Shown here: positions 48,906 to 61,506 of the stretch, piece after piece
Numbering within the stretch: position 1 is the first letter of the stretch
Layout: each line of letters opens with the position of its first letter
Source: Chondrosia reniformis
Taxonomy: Eukaryota; Porifera; Demospongiae; Chondrillida; Chondrillidae
Assembly: GCA_947172415.1 (NCBI GenBank)
Contig: OX359196.1
Span: forward strand, 1,676,501-1,740,500
Direction of reading: 5' to 3'
DNA: 64,000 nucleotides
Notes under the pieces: model-generated
What the model was told of the DNA's origin: nothing
What the model saw: the letters and a program-made list of their open reading frames with translations, nothing else
Databases searched by the model: none
Made by a program: the position numbers and the translations under genes

Positions 48906-50234
48906 ACCGTAGACTGCGTGTAGCAGCAGAGTGGGTGGGACTATGAGAGTATAGCTTATTTAGTCATTGGGGGGTGTCTCCTATTTGTAAACATGTGTTT
49001 CGTGGTGACGTTTTCTTATAAGGGGAAATTTCGAAGGGTTAGGAATGCATGGAAGTGGCTGAAGCTTCCAAAAAATGCAACAAAGCTCTGTTCAAATAGT
49101 CCCTACATATGTATTATATTGATATTTAGCTAAGTGCTTCATGTGGTATGCACACTAGGGCTATTTAGCACTGCATGGTTGCATGAATAATTGTCAAAAC
49201 TGATACATGCATGGCCCTACTAGCTAGCTAGTAGCATAAGTGTCCACAGATTTGCCTTTCCCATCTTTGCGGCAAGCTGCCTTCCCTCTCCCTCTCACTC
49301 TCTTCGATGACATCTATAAGACAAGTCCTGGAGGCTAATTTGGAGGAGGAAAACCAGGTGTGGAAAAGAAGTGTTGACGGTTTACCATCAGGACAGCTTT
49401 CCTTTGTTTTCCGAGTGTGCTCAGATATTCTACTAACTCCAGTCAACCTGTGCCGTTGAAGAATACAGGTCCATCCAAAATGCAAGCATGTGACACCAAA
49501 GAGGCCACCGCCCGCCACTTCCTTAGCAGGTCCCCAGTTGCCTTGTCTAGTGGAAGATACACCTGGTAGACATGATGGTGTCCGAGCCACCTATCAGAGG
49601 CCCTAGGCCTTAGAGTGGCTAATAGTATTCCAATGGAGTCAGTTTATGCTGATCTATAGACAATTATAGAACTATCAAAACTCCACCAGCAAGCAATTCC
49701 TTTCCAAATTCTTCTTACTACAGTAGCTGGTGAATTTGTGAGGCAGTTTGAAAGAAAGGTAAAGATCAAGGAAGTTGACCATGTGGTTTGGCAGTTAGCA
49801 AGGAGGGTTGTATATTTGATATTTGTGGAAGAGTGGGGAGGTCATTCTCATAGCTAATGTTTTGTGTATGTCACAGATGTAGGAAATAATTGCATTCAAT
49901 CAGAGCCAGAATGGTCAGTTCATTAGGCAGTTTGAGTCCACAAGGTATAGCAGTCACAAGTGATGGACATAGAGTGGTAACCTCATCTTCATGGTGCTAA
50001 TAAGCTCAACATCTTCATACAAGATGCCATAAAGAAACATCTGTTCATGCAGTGTATAATGTCCATTCCACCCAGCAGTCTAGTCTGGTTCTGTAGCCAC
50101 TGGTAGACCTTCTATACTTGGTGTTTCCCTTCCCTCTCCCAGCACTTTGTGTGGTACTCAATCAACCACTCAATCTAAAGAGAGAGAATCTGTCATCATT
50201 GCAATACGGAGCAGCTTGCATCTCCTCTCCTCCT
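48906..50234. other. Region between gene B and the aminopeptidase pseudogene; unassigned open frames
   Basis: The 5' side of gene B. A minus-strand open frame of 120 codons (49590-49228) and a plus-strand open stretch of about 62 codons near 49675-49860 (containing TTVAGEFVRQFERKVKIKEV) have some coding character, but I recognise neither and see no good splice context. They may be remains of old genes or repeats. Confidence 0.35.
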
Positions 50235-50455
50235 ATATAGCCACATGCACCCCTTCCATCTAGCCACATCCTTCCCATCCTTGCCATGCCCCTTCCATCC
50301 TTGCCACACCCCTTCCATGTTTGCCACACCCTTACATCCAGTCACACTCCTTCCATCCTTTACCACACCTCTTCCATTCAGTCACACTCCTTCCATCCTT
50401 ACCATGCCCCTTCCATCCTGCCACACCCTTCCTGTCTTTGCTACACCCCTTCTAC
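50235..50455. repeat. Pyrimidine-rich minisatellite
   Basis: Irregular repeats of CCACACCCCTTCCATCCTTG about 20-26 bp long. It lies directly 3' of the aminopeptidase pseudogene on its strand. Confidence 0.8.
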
Positions 50456-51115
50456 CACTCACTTCTAATGGAGTCATGCAGTAGCTGAGTCATGATCATC
50501 TTCTGCTGATAGGGTACCATGGTATTGGACTCCATTGTGAGGTACTGCTTGCTCTCGTAGCGATGTGGAGTTGTAGCCTCCTCAATCAGCACCACATTCT
50601 CATGTTTGATACCAAAGCTACCATCGTCATAGTAACCCAGCTCTGTGAGAGTAAGAGGAGACAAGCTAGACATGCAGATGTCAGTGATCTCTTCTACTGA
50701 CCGTCTGAGAGGAATATTCCAGTGAGGAGTGGTCCCCAGCCTGGACGAGAGTTGATACCACAAGGACCTTCATGCACATTGAGAAAATGGCAACACCGTG
50801 TCCTGTGCCATGTAGTTCAGACCTGCCTTCCAGAGAGGGGGCTCGTGCGATGGCCATCAGTCTTGCTGGGGGAGACGACAGTAGACAGTGCAGTGCATGT
50901 GACCCTTCACCACTCAAATGAAGCATGCACTCCTATATGGGACAGTATAGACTACATGGTTCTTACAGTTCACAACTCATAATTGAAGGGTTTAACCTTG
51001 GTAACAATGTTGGTGACCCAAAATGTACAATTCTATATAGTCTCATCAGTTGTTCCATCCCAGTACTGGGCATCCGGTACATCTCATCGGAGCAGAGCTT
51101 ACGGTCAGTGGAAGG
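50452..51115 (-). pseudogene. Decayed Xaa-Pro aminopeptidase (XPNPEP1-like) fragment
   Basis: Minus-strand pieces in family order but different frames. First AQYWDGTTD, the metal-binding Asp region, with a small deletion before it. Then RIVHFGSPT in another frame. Then VKGHMHCTVYCRLPQQD ending in a stop. Then HGTGHGV, the metal-binding His, followed after a lost base by HFLNVHEGPCGINSRPGWGP and FLSDG. An intron-like gap leads to ELGYYDDGSFGIKHENVVL and YLTMESNTMVPYQQKMI. At least three frame breaks and one stop lie within a short, otherwise well-conserved catalytic domain, so it cannot encode the enzyme. Some breaks could be sequencing errors, but their number argues for decay. No N-terminal half was found. 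Confidence 0.8.
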
Positions 51116-51161
51116 GGTGGGACTAGTACTGCAGAGTGATCAGAGAGAAAGAGGAGTCCCA

Positions 51162-51386
51162 GTGGGTGTGTCCAATGGGATGGTGGGTGTGTCCAATGGG
51201 CTGATGGGTGTGTCCTATGGGCTGGTGGGTGTGTCCTATGGGATGGTGGGTGTGTCCAATGGGCTGATGGGTGTGTCCTATGGGCTGGTGGGTGTGTCCT
51301 ATGGGATGGTGGGTGTGTCCTATGGGCTGGTGGGTGTGTCCTATGGGCTGGTGGGTGTGTCCAATGGGCTGGTGGGTGTGTCCTAT
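51162..51386. repeat. 21-bp minisatellite, about ten copies
   Basis: GTGGGTGTGTCCAATGGGCTG with variants (CCTATGGG, GATG). The minus strand would read IGHTHQP repeatedly, but I see no gene context for it. Confidence 0.92.
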
Positions 51387-52051
51387 TACTGCCGTATCAG
51401 GAAGACTCACTGATAATGTATAACAGTTCCATTAAGACTAGATGATGAAATTGTAGATAAATATTGAGATCAACAAACACCTGGCTTCTCTACAGAAATG
51501 TACATTAAATTAAATAAAAGATTCAATCATGCCCTGGATTAAATTCTACATCTTTACCTCTCAAATTCAGCATACCAAATACACACTGTAACCATAGCAA
51601 CCACAGTGCACAATTTGGCAATTTCATCTAATGCTGTCTCTACAAGCAATCTCATGTCGTATTTGGATCATGAGCTGCAGTGAGGAGATGTATGGAGGAG
51701 AGGTCAGAGGACGATGTCAAGAGAATTTAGTAGGTCAAGAAGGTACAACTGATGAAAAAATGAAATTGCTACAGGAATCTGTTATAAAGATGTGAGATGC
51801 AGCGGCCTTTTGCCAGTACCTCTGCTGAAAGTCTCAAGGGGAGCTGTGACAAAGAGATCTGGTGCTGATTTATAATGTATGCTGCCTAATAGTATTTCTC
51901 ATATATCCTAAACTTCATTTTAAACCTAATAGATATACCGAGAAGCAAATTTCCTTTCGGAAATGGTAACGCCCGGAAGTAGGGTCTCTGAACGGAACGA
52001 GACTATTTGAGAGTTTAAATAATTGAGGGGTTTTACTCTTTGTCCGTCAAC
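51387..52051. other. Upstream region of SEC13
   Basis: No gene or clear repeat. The SEC13 promoter and 5' UTR should lie here; no TATA box is evident. Confidence 0.4.
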
Positions 52052-55000
52052 ATGAGTGAACAAGGCAAAGTCAGTGTAGTAAACACAGTCGATACACAGC
52101 ATTCTGATATGATTGTGAGTTGAACACATTTATCCTTAGTCGGTATCCACTGCATTCTTTGTTATTAATCTAAATATTAACTTGTGTAAGTTCTAACAAC
52201 ATTCATGAAGGTACAAATCATACTGAAGTCCAGTTTGTAAGTCCACGATGGTCCTAAATTACTTTAAACCGTTTATTGTAAAAGAAGGATTCATTGAGCA
52301 CGTTCTTCTATTGGCCGAGTACAAATTTGTACTTTTTTCCCATTTGCCTTAATACATGAATAATCAATGCACTATTTTTCTTATATACTATACATTAGAG
52401 TAAAAGGCCTATAGCTAGGGAACTATACTTAGTGAGAGCTTTGGATGAGGATACAAGCGATTTCTCCTTCTCCACTGGGCCATCCTTTACTCTTCTTTTC
52501 CACTGGGCCTGAATGTCACACTACTCAAAGTATAGATAAATTTGACTGAAAGTTCCCAATCATTAATAATGGCATCATCTGGAAGAGAAAGCATTTTGAG
52601 TTTACATTTTGAACTGTTATAAAACAGTGGTCTCAATGTTTGTGTGGCTCTATAGTACGCTAAGTATGGGTGTGTATCTCTGCATTCCATGTAGCACGAT
52701 GCACAAGTAGATTATTATGGAAAAAGACTTGCAACATGCTCTTCAGATAAGACAGTTAAGATATTTGAGGTTGGAGACAAGACGCAAACCCTAATAGCAA
52801 GCTTACCTGGGTGAGCTCTTGTTATGTATGTACATGCACCAAGAGGTTTGCTTGAGTAAGCTAAAACACCACTTTCCTACAAATGTGCTACGTACATCCA
52901 TTCTACAGTAAAGGGCTTATAGTGTGAATTTAACCAAGTGAGAGTTTTGAGATTCAAGAGTCTTCTCTTTATTCTTCTTTTCTGCTGGGCTAGACAACTC
53001 TTTCTGGGAATACCACCTTTTATCAGTGACCCTGGAAGTCTTATAAATATTGTAATCCCAAGATCCAGCCTACGTACGTATAACATTGAATGTTGAAATG
53101 CATAGATTTGCAGTTTCCTAAAATTGGGACTACTGGAGGACTAAGTGTTATACTGTATAATCTGTGTAATCTTATTAATGCTAATATTGCAAGTGCTTTG
53201 TAAAGCGTAATTGAAACATTTGCATTTGTATATATGTATCCTGTTACGTCTATTCCCACAAGTCAATGTGCTAAAAATATGTGTATTTTAAGCCTGTTTC
53301 CTCTCTTCCACACCAGAGGAGACTAGAGTCAATGCTATTCTTACAGCTACCTTGATTTGGCCTTGATGTTAAAATGGTTAATAATTTCTTTGTCCATACT
53401 ATTTAGCCTACATAATATTGATGTTTGTTATAGAGTTTTCTGAGTTATAGGTTTGACGTTTTTCAAATGTGTTTCAGCCAATCCTTTGTCGAGAGATTAA
53501 GAATTGATAGCTTGGTTACTCTAAGGAATTGCTATCTAGTGCTACTGATGAGGAGTAGTGTTCTCTGAAAAGGCTTTATAGCACAGTGGTAACCTTGAGT
53601 TTTCTGACGATTTTTACTACGAATTACTAAGCCCATAAGCCAGGGTGACAACCCTTTCTTCAACACCGCAATGGCAAGACTATGTGAGATGTAGGTGTTA
53701 AAACGGTTAATAATTTCCTTGTTCATATTGATTTGGCCTTGTGGGGAATAGAATTAATTTCAGCACAAATTAACATTATTCAAACTTAGAAGGACACTTT
53801 CTGGCATAGTTCATACGTACGTAGTTATTGGCACTGGATTCTAGAAAAGTAGCTAATGGGAAAAAAATTCTTCTTTATCTTTATTAATAGACATGAAGGT
53901 CCAGTGTGGCAACTGGACTGGGCTCATCCCAAATATGGAAGCATCTTAGCATCTTGTTCCTATGACCGGAAAGTTATCATTTGGAAAGATACAAATGGAA
54001 AGTGGGAAACACTATATGAGTTTAGAGAACACAAATCATCAGGTACGTATGTACATACGTATATACGTATTATAGCTGGAAATTTTGTGTATCTCTCACT
54101 CTCTTTGCTCTCTATCCGTTAGTAAACAGTATCCAGTGGGCCCCCCATGAGTTTGGATTAGTTCTTGCCTGTGGCTCTGCTGATGAAAGTATCTCATTTT
54201 TATATTACACTGGTCAGTCTACCAATTCTCTTTGTCTTTGCTTGTAACCTGTTTAACTTGTGCTTGTAACCTGTTTAACCTGTGCTTGTAACCTGTTTAA
54301 CCTGTGCTTGTAACCTGTTTAACCTGTGCTTGTAACCTGTTTAACCTGTGCTTGTAACCTGTTTAGCCTGTACCAGGGTTACTCCTATATATGTACCTAT
54401 ATACGTACGTCCGTACGTATGTCACTGTATCAACCATGCGTAGTGAAGTAGGTTCATATATACATTCTTATATATGGATAGGAATCTGTATATGTACAAA
54501 TATTATATGCATATCTTATACCTACATACTTAAATTTAACCTACGTACGTATGTATGTACGTACATATGGTTGAAGTCAAAGAAACTTTTCTGTTTTTTT
54601 CTCATATTGAACTTTTGTGTTTGTACGTATGTTCTCACTGTAATTGCCAGTACTGTGACAGCATGGTAAACAAGTGCTGTTAGTGTAATTTGTCTGTACC
54701 TATCATATATGGAAACATTTTATCGTGATATGATCATTTCAGTTTGGAGTTAATTGTGTACTTAATTTTTCTTCCAATGAAATGTTCATTATTAATAGGT
54801 AATTAATACTTTGCAATTCTTTCCTTGACAGAAATCTTTTTAGACATCTGTTAGTTTTATCCTACGTGCATTGTTTTTTGTCTTCCACAGATGGTGAATG
54901 GAAAGCAAAATACATTAGAAGCGCACATCCAGTAAGTAGAGAATGCATACGCAGTAAAAGTTGATTAAACTGTTACCGTGAATGTTTAAACTTCACAAAA

Positions 55001-56811
55001 TTACATAAGCAGTTAGGATTTCAATTTAAATGCCCCAAAACTTTTAAGTTTTCAAATTTAATAGGAGAGAGAGAGAGAGAGGAATTTAGAATGATAAGCT
55101 TTAGTGCACCAGAGCTATGTACATAGAGGGGGGGGGGGGGGGCAGGGGGGCATCTTCCCTCCCCCCAGGATTGATTTTGCCCCTCCCCCCCTAGACTTTT
55201 GAGAAGTTAATATAAACTGTTTCAACACCCTCATACCATTGCCCCCCTAAATGTCCATTTTGCCCCACTCCCTGGCCCCAAGTACTGCATGTAGCCATGT
55301 ACGCTGAAATGCTATCAGGTCACCATGAATCAGTTCTACTGAAAGTGTGCATTTTTTGAAGCTTTGTCTAAAGAGTAATGTTGTATGTAATTCTCTTATT
55401 TAATCACTACATAGTAGTTGTCTTTTGTATGATGGTACATTTTCAACAGTAATACGTATGTCAAATGTTTTGTTTGTTATTAGTGTGGCTGTAATGCAGT
55501 AAGTTGGGCCCCTGCTGTCATCCCAGGGTCACTTGTGGACGAATCATCCAAATCAGTCATCTCAACTACCAAAAGACTAGTATCAGGAGGTGGCGACAAT
55601 GTAGTGAAAATATGGAAGTACGTAGGTTTGATTTGTTGTACAATGTTATCCATGCAGTATCCACATAAATCATGAATAATCTAAAGTATAATTTCCCAAA
55701 AGTGGTTTAGTTCTTATGACAGCTCCCAAGGTTTCTAAGAGAACTACTGAAATGATTTTTGTGTGATAAGTTATAGCTAATTATAGTAGTACTTAAATCT
55801 GTTAAACTTCATTTTTGATATATTTAACTTAAAAAAAATCATAACAGGGGCTCTTTATTCTATAAGAAGGCTATTAAAGTTACTGCCAATACCATCTTTC
55901 TTGTACATGCATTGGTAACTGTCTTACATACATACGTGTGTGTTTTGTAAATGTCTCACTAAGAAGTATGTGAAATATCTCTTTTATCAATTTTAGGGAA
56001 GATGGTGACAAGTTTGTGTTAGAAGCCAAACTAGAAGGCCACCAGGACTGGGTTAGAGACGTTGCTTGGGCACCAAGTATTGGCCTGCCTGTCAGTCGTA
56101 TAGCAAGCTGTTCCCAAGACTGTAAAGTTATGATCTGGAAAAAGGATGAAATTGAAGGTGGAAACTGGGAGCCACAGGTTTGAAGAACTGTTTTTAGTCT
56201 TGGCCAATTATGAATAATCCTGTATGATTGACCACAATATGAGGAAATGTACTTATTTTATAATAATTAGAATAGATTGTTTTTCTGGATTTATTATGTA
56301 CTTAGGGTGAACCCCTATAGTAATTTGGGTAAGAATATACTTTCAAACCCAATTTTTCCTCCCTTATCCACTTGGTCAAACAGGTATTTTGGGAATTCCT
56401 CCCTTCATCAGTGACCCTCGGAGTCCTTATCTTCTTTGCTATGCACCATAGCCAGGCATTCTGGCAGCCTGGGATTGAAAAATGGCTTAAAAAGAGGAAA
56501 AATGCTTGTTACCATGGTAATGGGGTATAAATCTGTTTATTTACTTATATCCCATTGCCATAGCAACGAGTGGATGATGGGGGCATTTTCTACATACCAG
56601 ATATAGTGTGAATTGTTGATTAATAGGATACACCCCACATTTGTAGGTGCTGAATACATTCAATGATGTTGTCTGGCATGTCAGTTGGTCCATAACAGGT
56701 GATATTCTTGCTGTCTCGGGAGCTGACAATAAAGTAACACTTTGGAAGGAGTCTCCAAACGGGAAATGGGCACTTGTGAGTGATGTTAGTCACGGCCAGT
56801 CCCAGCAGTGA
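52052..56811 (+). CDS. SEC13: SEC13, WD-repeat protein of the COPII coat and nuclear pore
   Basis: Eight exons join in frame to 313 residues: 52052-52114, 52695-52810, 53891-54042, 54123-54212, 54891-54931, 55484-55617, 55997-56177 and 56647-56811. The protein matches SEC13 along its whole length: [20 protein letters not shown] at the start, [99 protein letters not shown], and [20 protein letters not shown]. This gives six WD blades; SEC13 is known to complete its propeller with a blade from SEC31 or NUP145/NUP96. Length is normal for the family. It is a housekeeping gene and looks intact. The start is chosen because the N-terminal exon aligns with the family from its first residues. Confidence 0.96.
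54236..54372. repeat. 22-bp minisatellite in SEC13 intron 4
   Basis: GCTTGTAACCTGTTTAACCTGT is repeated about six times with few changes. Confidence 0.93.
55060..55200. repeat. (AG)n run and G/C homopolymer tracts in a SEC13 intron
   Basis: A short AGAGAG run near 55065 is followed by a G run near 55130 and C runs near 55160-55190. The G run could form quadruplex structure or be an assembly weak point. Confidence 0.85.
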
Positions 56812-57068
56812 ACTTCTATTTGACCAATGCATTATGCCTATTATTAATATACAGTGTATTGCCGCATTGGTTAGGCTCTTTGCTTAATGTAATATCAACT
56901 GAATTACCTGGAAAATGTTAATGTTTGTGTTGGTTGCTATGCAACGCTGGAGTTTATCATAGTCCATCCCATACAGTGTTATGCAATAATGGAATACCAG
57001 AAATTCTTTGCCTATTGTCAATTTGTAACAGTTAAATTCTAATTCTATGGAAGCTTACTAACTATATA

Positions 57069-57532
57069 CAGTCGACTCCACTTATAACGAACTTGCTCAT
57101 AACGAATTTTGGGTTATAACGAACGATTATCAAAAACAATTTCCTGTCCATTCAATTCCTTCTGTTTATAACAAACAAATTTCTATTATAATGAATGTGT
57201 TAACTTACAATTATGTATGTGTGAAGCCAAAAATGGCTGTATTTATCAATCTTAACCAAAGTAACTGGACGAAGTGGATAAAGGGAGGAAGGAGAAGGGT
57301 ATTTGTGACGAATTTGCAGTTGAAAAGTCCACCCTGAGTACCATTAATATACTATTTTACGTAATTTTAATTTTGTAAGCATTCTACAGCTGTTTACTGT
57401 ATTCATACTGCACTGATGAGTAGTTTATTTGTATAGTTATATACAAATAAAGTACATTTGGTTATAAAGAACTTCTTTTATAAAGAACAATTATGCTGGG
57501 ATTTTGGTGTTCGTTATATCAGGAGTCGACTG
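57069..57532. mobile_element. 464-bp pogo/Tigger-like MITE
   Basis: Terminal inverted repeats begin CAGTCGACTCC and extend to TATAACGAAC (about 24 bp, few mismatches). TA dinucleotides flank both ends (57067-57068 and 57533-57534), the target-site signature of Tc1/mariner/pogo transposons. Inside are more copies of TTATAACGAA-like words. No transposase is encoded. Confidence 0.85.
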
Positions 57533-57848
57533 TACGTTAATGAAGTACCATAATAACAATAAACCGTAAAGGTCTAACCTTCTTTGTTATGCTTATCAAG
57601 AACTATTGTCTAAAGTCAAACTGTCAAGGATGACATTAAGTTTGATGTATGCACACTTTGTATAATCAATTATTGGATGCCAGATCCAATCACATGTGTA
57701 CATATGTACCATACATAGTAGGTTGACAATATCAATCTTTGTCATCATTGTAAAGCTTACGTGAGCTATACTTACTTAAACATATATACACATGAATAAA
57801 TAAAATAAATACATAAAGAGAGAGAGAGACCTTATACCAGACAGTGTA

Positions 57849-59999
57849 TTAAAAGATAGCAATTTGTTTGTTTCCTCGATCTGCCACATATAGGAGGCCA
57901 TTTTTATCTGATGCTATCCCATGTACATTTCCAAGCAAACCAAACCTATTGCCTTTTGTACCAAATTTGTGTACCAGTTCTCCCTCATTTGTGTAAACTA
58001 GAATGTTGGCATTCCATCCAGTTGTTACAACAATATGGCTGCTCGGCATCACTGTAAGACAACAGGGCTCTGATTCAGTGGGGAATAAGGAAACAAAAGT
58101 GCCATCATCTCTAAAAACTTGAACTCGGCTGTTACCCCTATCTGCCACAAATAGAAGGCCATCAGAACTCATATCAACATCCCAAGGCTTAAACAGCTGA
58201 CCTTTCTCAGCCCCCCTCTGACCAAATTTGTTGCTCATATAACCTTCCTCGTGGAACACAAAAATGGCATGACTAGTGGCATCAGCAACATAGATACGGT
58301 TGTCTGATGGATGAATGGTTATACCGTAGGGATGAAGTTCATCATCGGTATGAACCCTATCTAGTTGAAAAATGTCAACTATATCACCAGTATTTGAAAA
58401 CATTTGAATTCTTTGATTGTCTGTGTCTGAAACAAGAATGTTGCCATTTGGAGAGAAGGCCACACCACACATCCAACCCTTAAACTCTCCCTTTCCACTG
58501 CCTTCAGACCCAAATGAATTAACAAGATTACCTTGTGGTGTGAACAGGTGGACCTGTTTGTGAGTCTCATCTGTTACACCAATCAACACTAAAGCATTGT
58601 TTTCTGAAATTGCTATTGATTCAAATTCACAGTCACCCATTGTTCCCTTGAAGGCCTTACTGTACAGGGTTAAACCTTTGAAATCTTCATCAGTAGTCCT
58701 CTAAAAGAGAAATAAAAAGCCTCATGATTAATGAGATCTAGTAGCTGGTGTGTATGGTAGAGCTGGTGTGTATGTACCTTCTCTAAATTATTCTGTATTG
58801 TTAATGTAGAAAGTTACAAAATTGTAGTCGCCATTGAAACAAACCTGAATGTTGCTGCTTGAAGTGATCAATTGATCAGCTTGGTTCTTGAGCTCTTCTT
58901 GCAAGTGCATTATAGTCTCGTCTTTCTTCTTCAAAGATTGTTTTAGTGATTCTACTGCTTGCCTTAAGCTGTCATTCTCCTGTTTCAATTTGACACAAGT
59001 GTAAGACTTGTCTCTCAGCTCTCTCTCTAAAGATTGAACCTTTTCAACTAATAAAGTTGCCTTTGCCATGCCACTAGCCATGTCTGCTGAGCTGACTTCA
59101 CTTGGAAAGTCACTGCAGATTTCAGATTGAATGCCCTTCGTGTCTTCTATAAGAGCTTGGCTATCAGGTCTCTGTTCAGGGATATTTCGGAGACATTGCT
59201 GAATGAGAACCTGAAAAAGAGAATTTTCTTGTGCTGTAAAGAATTTCAAATAACCCTGACGTCGTTGGAATTCATTGAGAGCAACTAGAATACCGTCATT
59301 ATACTGTGTAGAAGGTAGGGGTTCCGGCCATTTATGAGTAATAGTATGTAAAACTATATTTCCAAAGGAGAATACATCTAATTTTTCATTATACTTTGGC
59401 GGCTGTAGGAACATTTCCGGAGCCAGGAAAGCCATCGTACCTTTGACGGTTGAAGTGCGCAGGAAGGATGAACTTGATGTCAAACCTCTAGTCATTCCGA
59501 AATCGGTGATTTTTGCAGTATAGGTACGCTCGCTAAGGAGGATATTATTAGTTGTAAGGTCGTGATGTACCAAAGGAGGGTGGTGGCTGTGTAAATAACT
59601 CAGAGCTTGCGCGATCTGGTCTAGGACAGCTACTTTGTGCGTAAGCATGAAGTCACCTTTAGCTTGCTGGTCAAGGAAAACGCGCAAGGAAGTGTTTAAT
59701 TTCTCTAAAACTAACCAGGGGATGCTGGAGTTCTCGCTGTAAAATATTCCCAAGAATTGGACAATATTTGGGTGTCGTAGCTTTGCCCAAGTTCGACATT
59801 CGTGTTGAAATGAGCGCATAACGCCCTCAACATCTTCTGGCGAAACAGACTCAAGGACAGCTCCGTGTAACTGCTTAGCGGCGCACACGGTGCCATTCCA
59901 ATCTACTTCTATCACTGAACCAAAGCCTCCAGAGCCGAGAACACGACCCGTAGGCGACACTCGGTCAATCATTAAATGATTAAAATCTCCTCCTGCCAT
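57849..59999 (-). CDS. TKL-type protein kinase with coiled coil and six-bladed NHL propeller
   Basis: Two exons, 59999-58845 and 58700-57849, join at phase 0 to 668 residues. Residues about 15-290 are a kinase domain: GSGGFGSVIEVDWNG, VCAAKQL with the ATP Lys, HPNIVQFLG, VHHDLTTNNILL, ITDFGMTRG and GTMAFLAPEMF. The catalytic loop is HHD instead of HRD, and the usual Lys two residues after the catalytic Asp is Thr, so activity is uncertain. Residues about 320-385 form a coiled coil (LERELRDKSYTCVKLKQEND). The second exon holds six NHL repeats with YVADRGN or VSDTDN signatures. NHL domains bind RNA or protein. I infer a cytoplasmic signalling protein. No membrane segment or signal peptide. Kinase and NHL parts are encoded by separate exons. 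Confidence 0.9.
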
Positions 60000-60350
60000 T
60001 CCCTAAAGCCACACGTAAACATGTAATGTAAGGGAAATCCCCAAGTAGACACAACTGCGATTGGGTTCATCGATATCATAGTTATGAGTCTAATAACACA
60101 GATTTGGCTAAAAGTGTTTCAGAGACAGTTACTTTTCTCTTAACAGTCTGAATTGAGTGCAGACAAGCAATATTTTTTTATTAAACCTATTTCAGACTTC
60201 CATTAGTTGCTGTGACATGTATTCCTGATCAATCTTTGTTTCAATGGTCTTTTAACAGCACTATACCGGGGTCATTCAGTGCATAGTCGAAAGAGAAAGG
60301 CACTGAAAAGATCACTGTTTATATTTCTGAAGACTACCTTATGAGTAAAG
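60000..60350. other. 5' flank of the kinase-NHL gene
   Basis: No gene recognised. It probably contains the promoter. Confidence 0.4.
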
Positions 60351-60359
60351 AAAGAGACC

Positions 60360-61100
60360 TTGATGATAATAATAATAATAATGATAATAATGATTAGCAA
60401 TATAATGAAAGAAGGCACTCAGAGAGCTAAGAGAAGCAAATTGATAAGAAAAGGTATATGTTCAGAAGAAGCCAGCCTAGGTGGAACAGGAAATTGTGGC
60501 AAATTAAAAAGGAATTTAGGAGGAGAGAAAGAATATGGTTGTAGTATGAAAACAAGAAATAAAAGAAGACTGAGAGAAGCATACAACAAGTGTAGGAAGA
60601 CATATGGCAGAGCTGTCAGAAGTGATCATGAGGGACCCAAGTACAATAATAAGAAGGAACAGGAGATAGAAACTTATTGCACTCTTGGGACACTTTAAGG
60701 AGGAATGGTATTGGCAATTATAAGCAAAAGAAGAAATGCCTACCCTCATGCCAACACTTTTATTATAATATATCCTACCCGGGGAAATCAATAATAAATC
60801 TGGAACAGAAATATCATGTAGGAAAGGTTAACGTTAATTAACTTTAGACAGAATGGGAGCTAGTTGCACCTTACCCGCTCCTTAATTCTGACAACAATGC
60901 AACTGGCCCTACTAGTGGTACTCCAACTAAAAGGAGACATAGTCCAGAAGTGGACCCAGAAGAGGGAACTGTGGTTTTCAGGCAGTTGAAGACAGAAAGG
61001 TAGGTGGAAGTGATGGAATTGTAACAGATATGTTGAAACATCCGAAGTGTTGCAAAGCCATTACAGTACTCTTAAGGAATTGTGACCATATAAGATGTGT
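60360..61100 (+). mobile_element. Decayed LINE-like reverse transcriptase relic
   Basis: A Lys/Arg-rich open frame (60360-60698) with KTRNKRRLREAYNKCRKTYG resembles the linker before LINE reverse transcriptases. Further on, in another frame, KVGGSDGIVTDMLK (about 60999-61040) matches the K-x-x-G-x-D-G-I-x-x-x-x-L-K fingers motif of such enzymes. Frame breaks lie between them. No palm motif was seen. Confidence 0.5.
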
Positions 61101-61506
61101 ATATAGAGGCACTATGATCTATATATAGTAGCTATATATACCATATACTATATATAGAGACAATGTACCTTATATATACAGAGGAATTACTCTGGTGTCT
61201 GTTAAGGATGAAAGAGCTGTCTTGGCCTGACCATTTTTTGAGCAGCTAAAGGGAGACTGCATGGTCCTCTCGATAAGTAAACTTCAGTTCCATCCATTAG
61301 CTCATTGAGCTCATCGGGAGACATGAGTGTTTGGGGTAAATCCAGAATCCACTGATAAAGACATCGAGTTTATTAAGATTAGCTTTTGATCTTAAAGTCC
61401 CTTGTTATTTCAATATTTCATTGTCAACAATTACCATAATAAAGTATATATATCACATACAGAATAAAAATAGACACAAGTTATAAAGGGTTGCTAAATA
61501 AAATAT

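Noticed and set aside
49228..49590. 120-codon minus-strand frame as a gene
   Set aside because: No recognisable domain, no upstream splice or promoter context, and unusual composition. Kept only as an unassigned stretch.
53368..53730. Direct repeats GTTAAAA(T/C)GGTTAATAATTTC about 330 bp apart as LTRs
   Set aside because: Too short (about 35 bp) with no retroelement features between them; probably a local duplication in a SEC13 intron.
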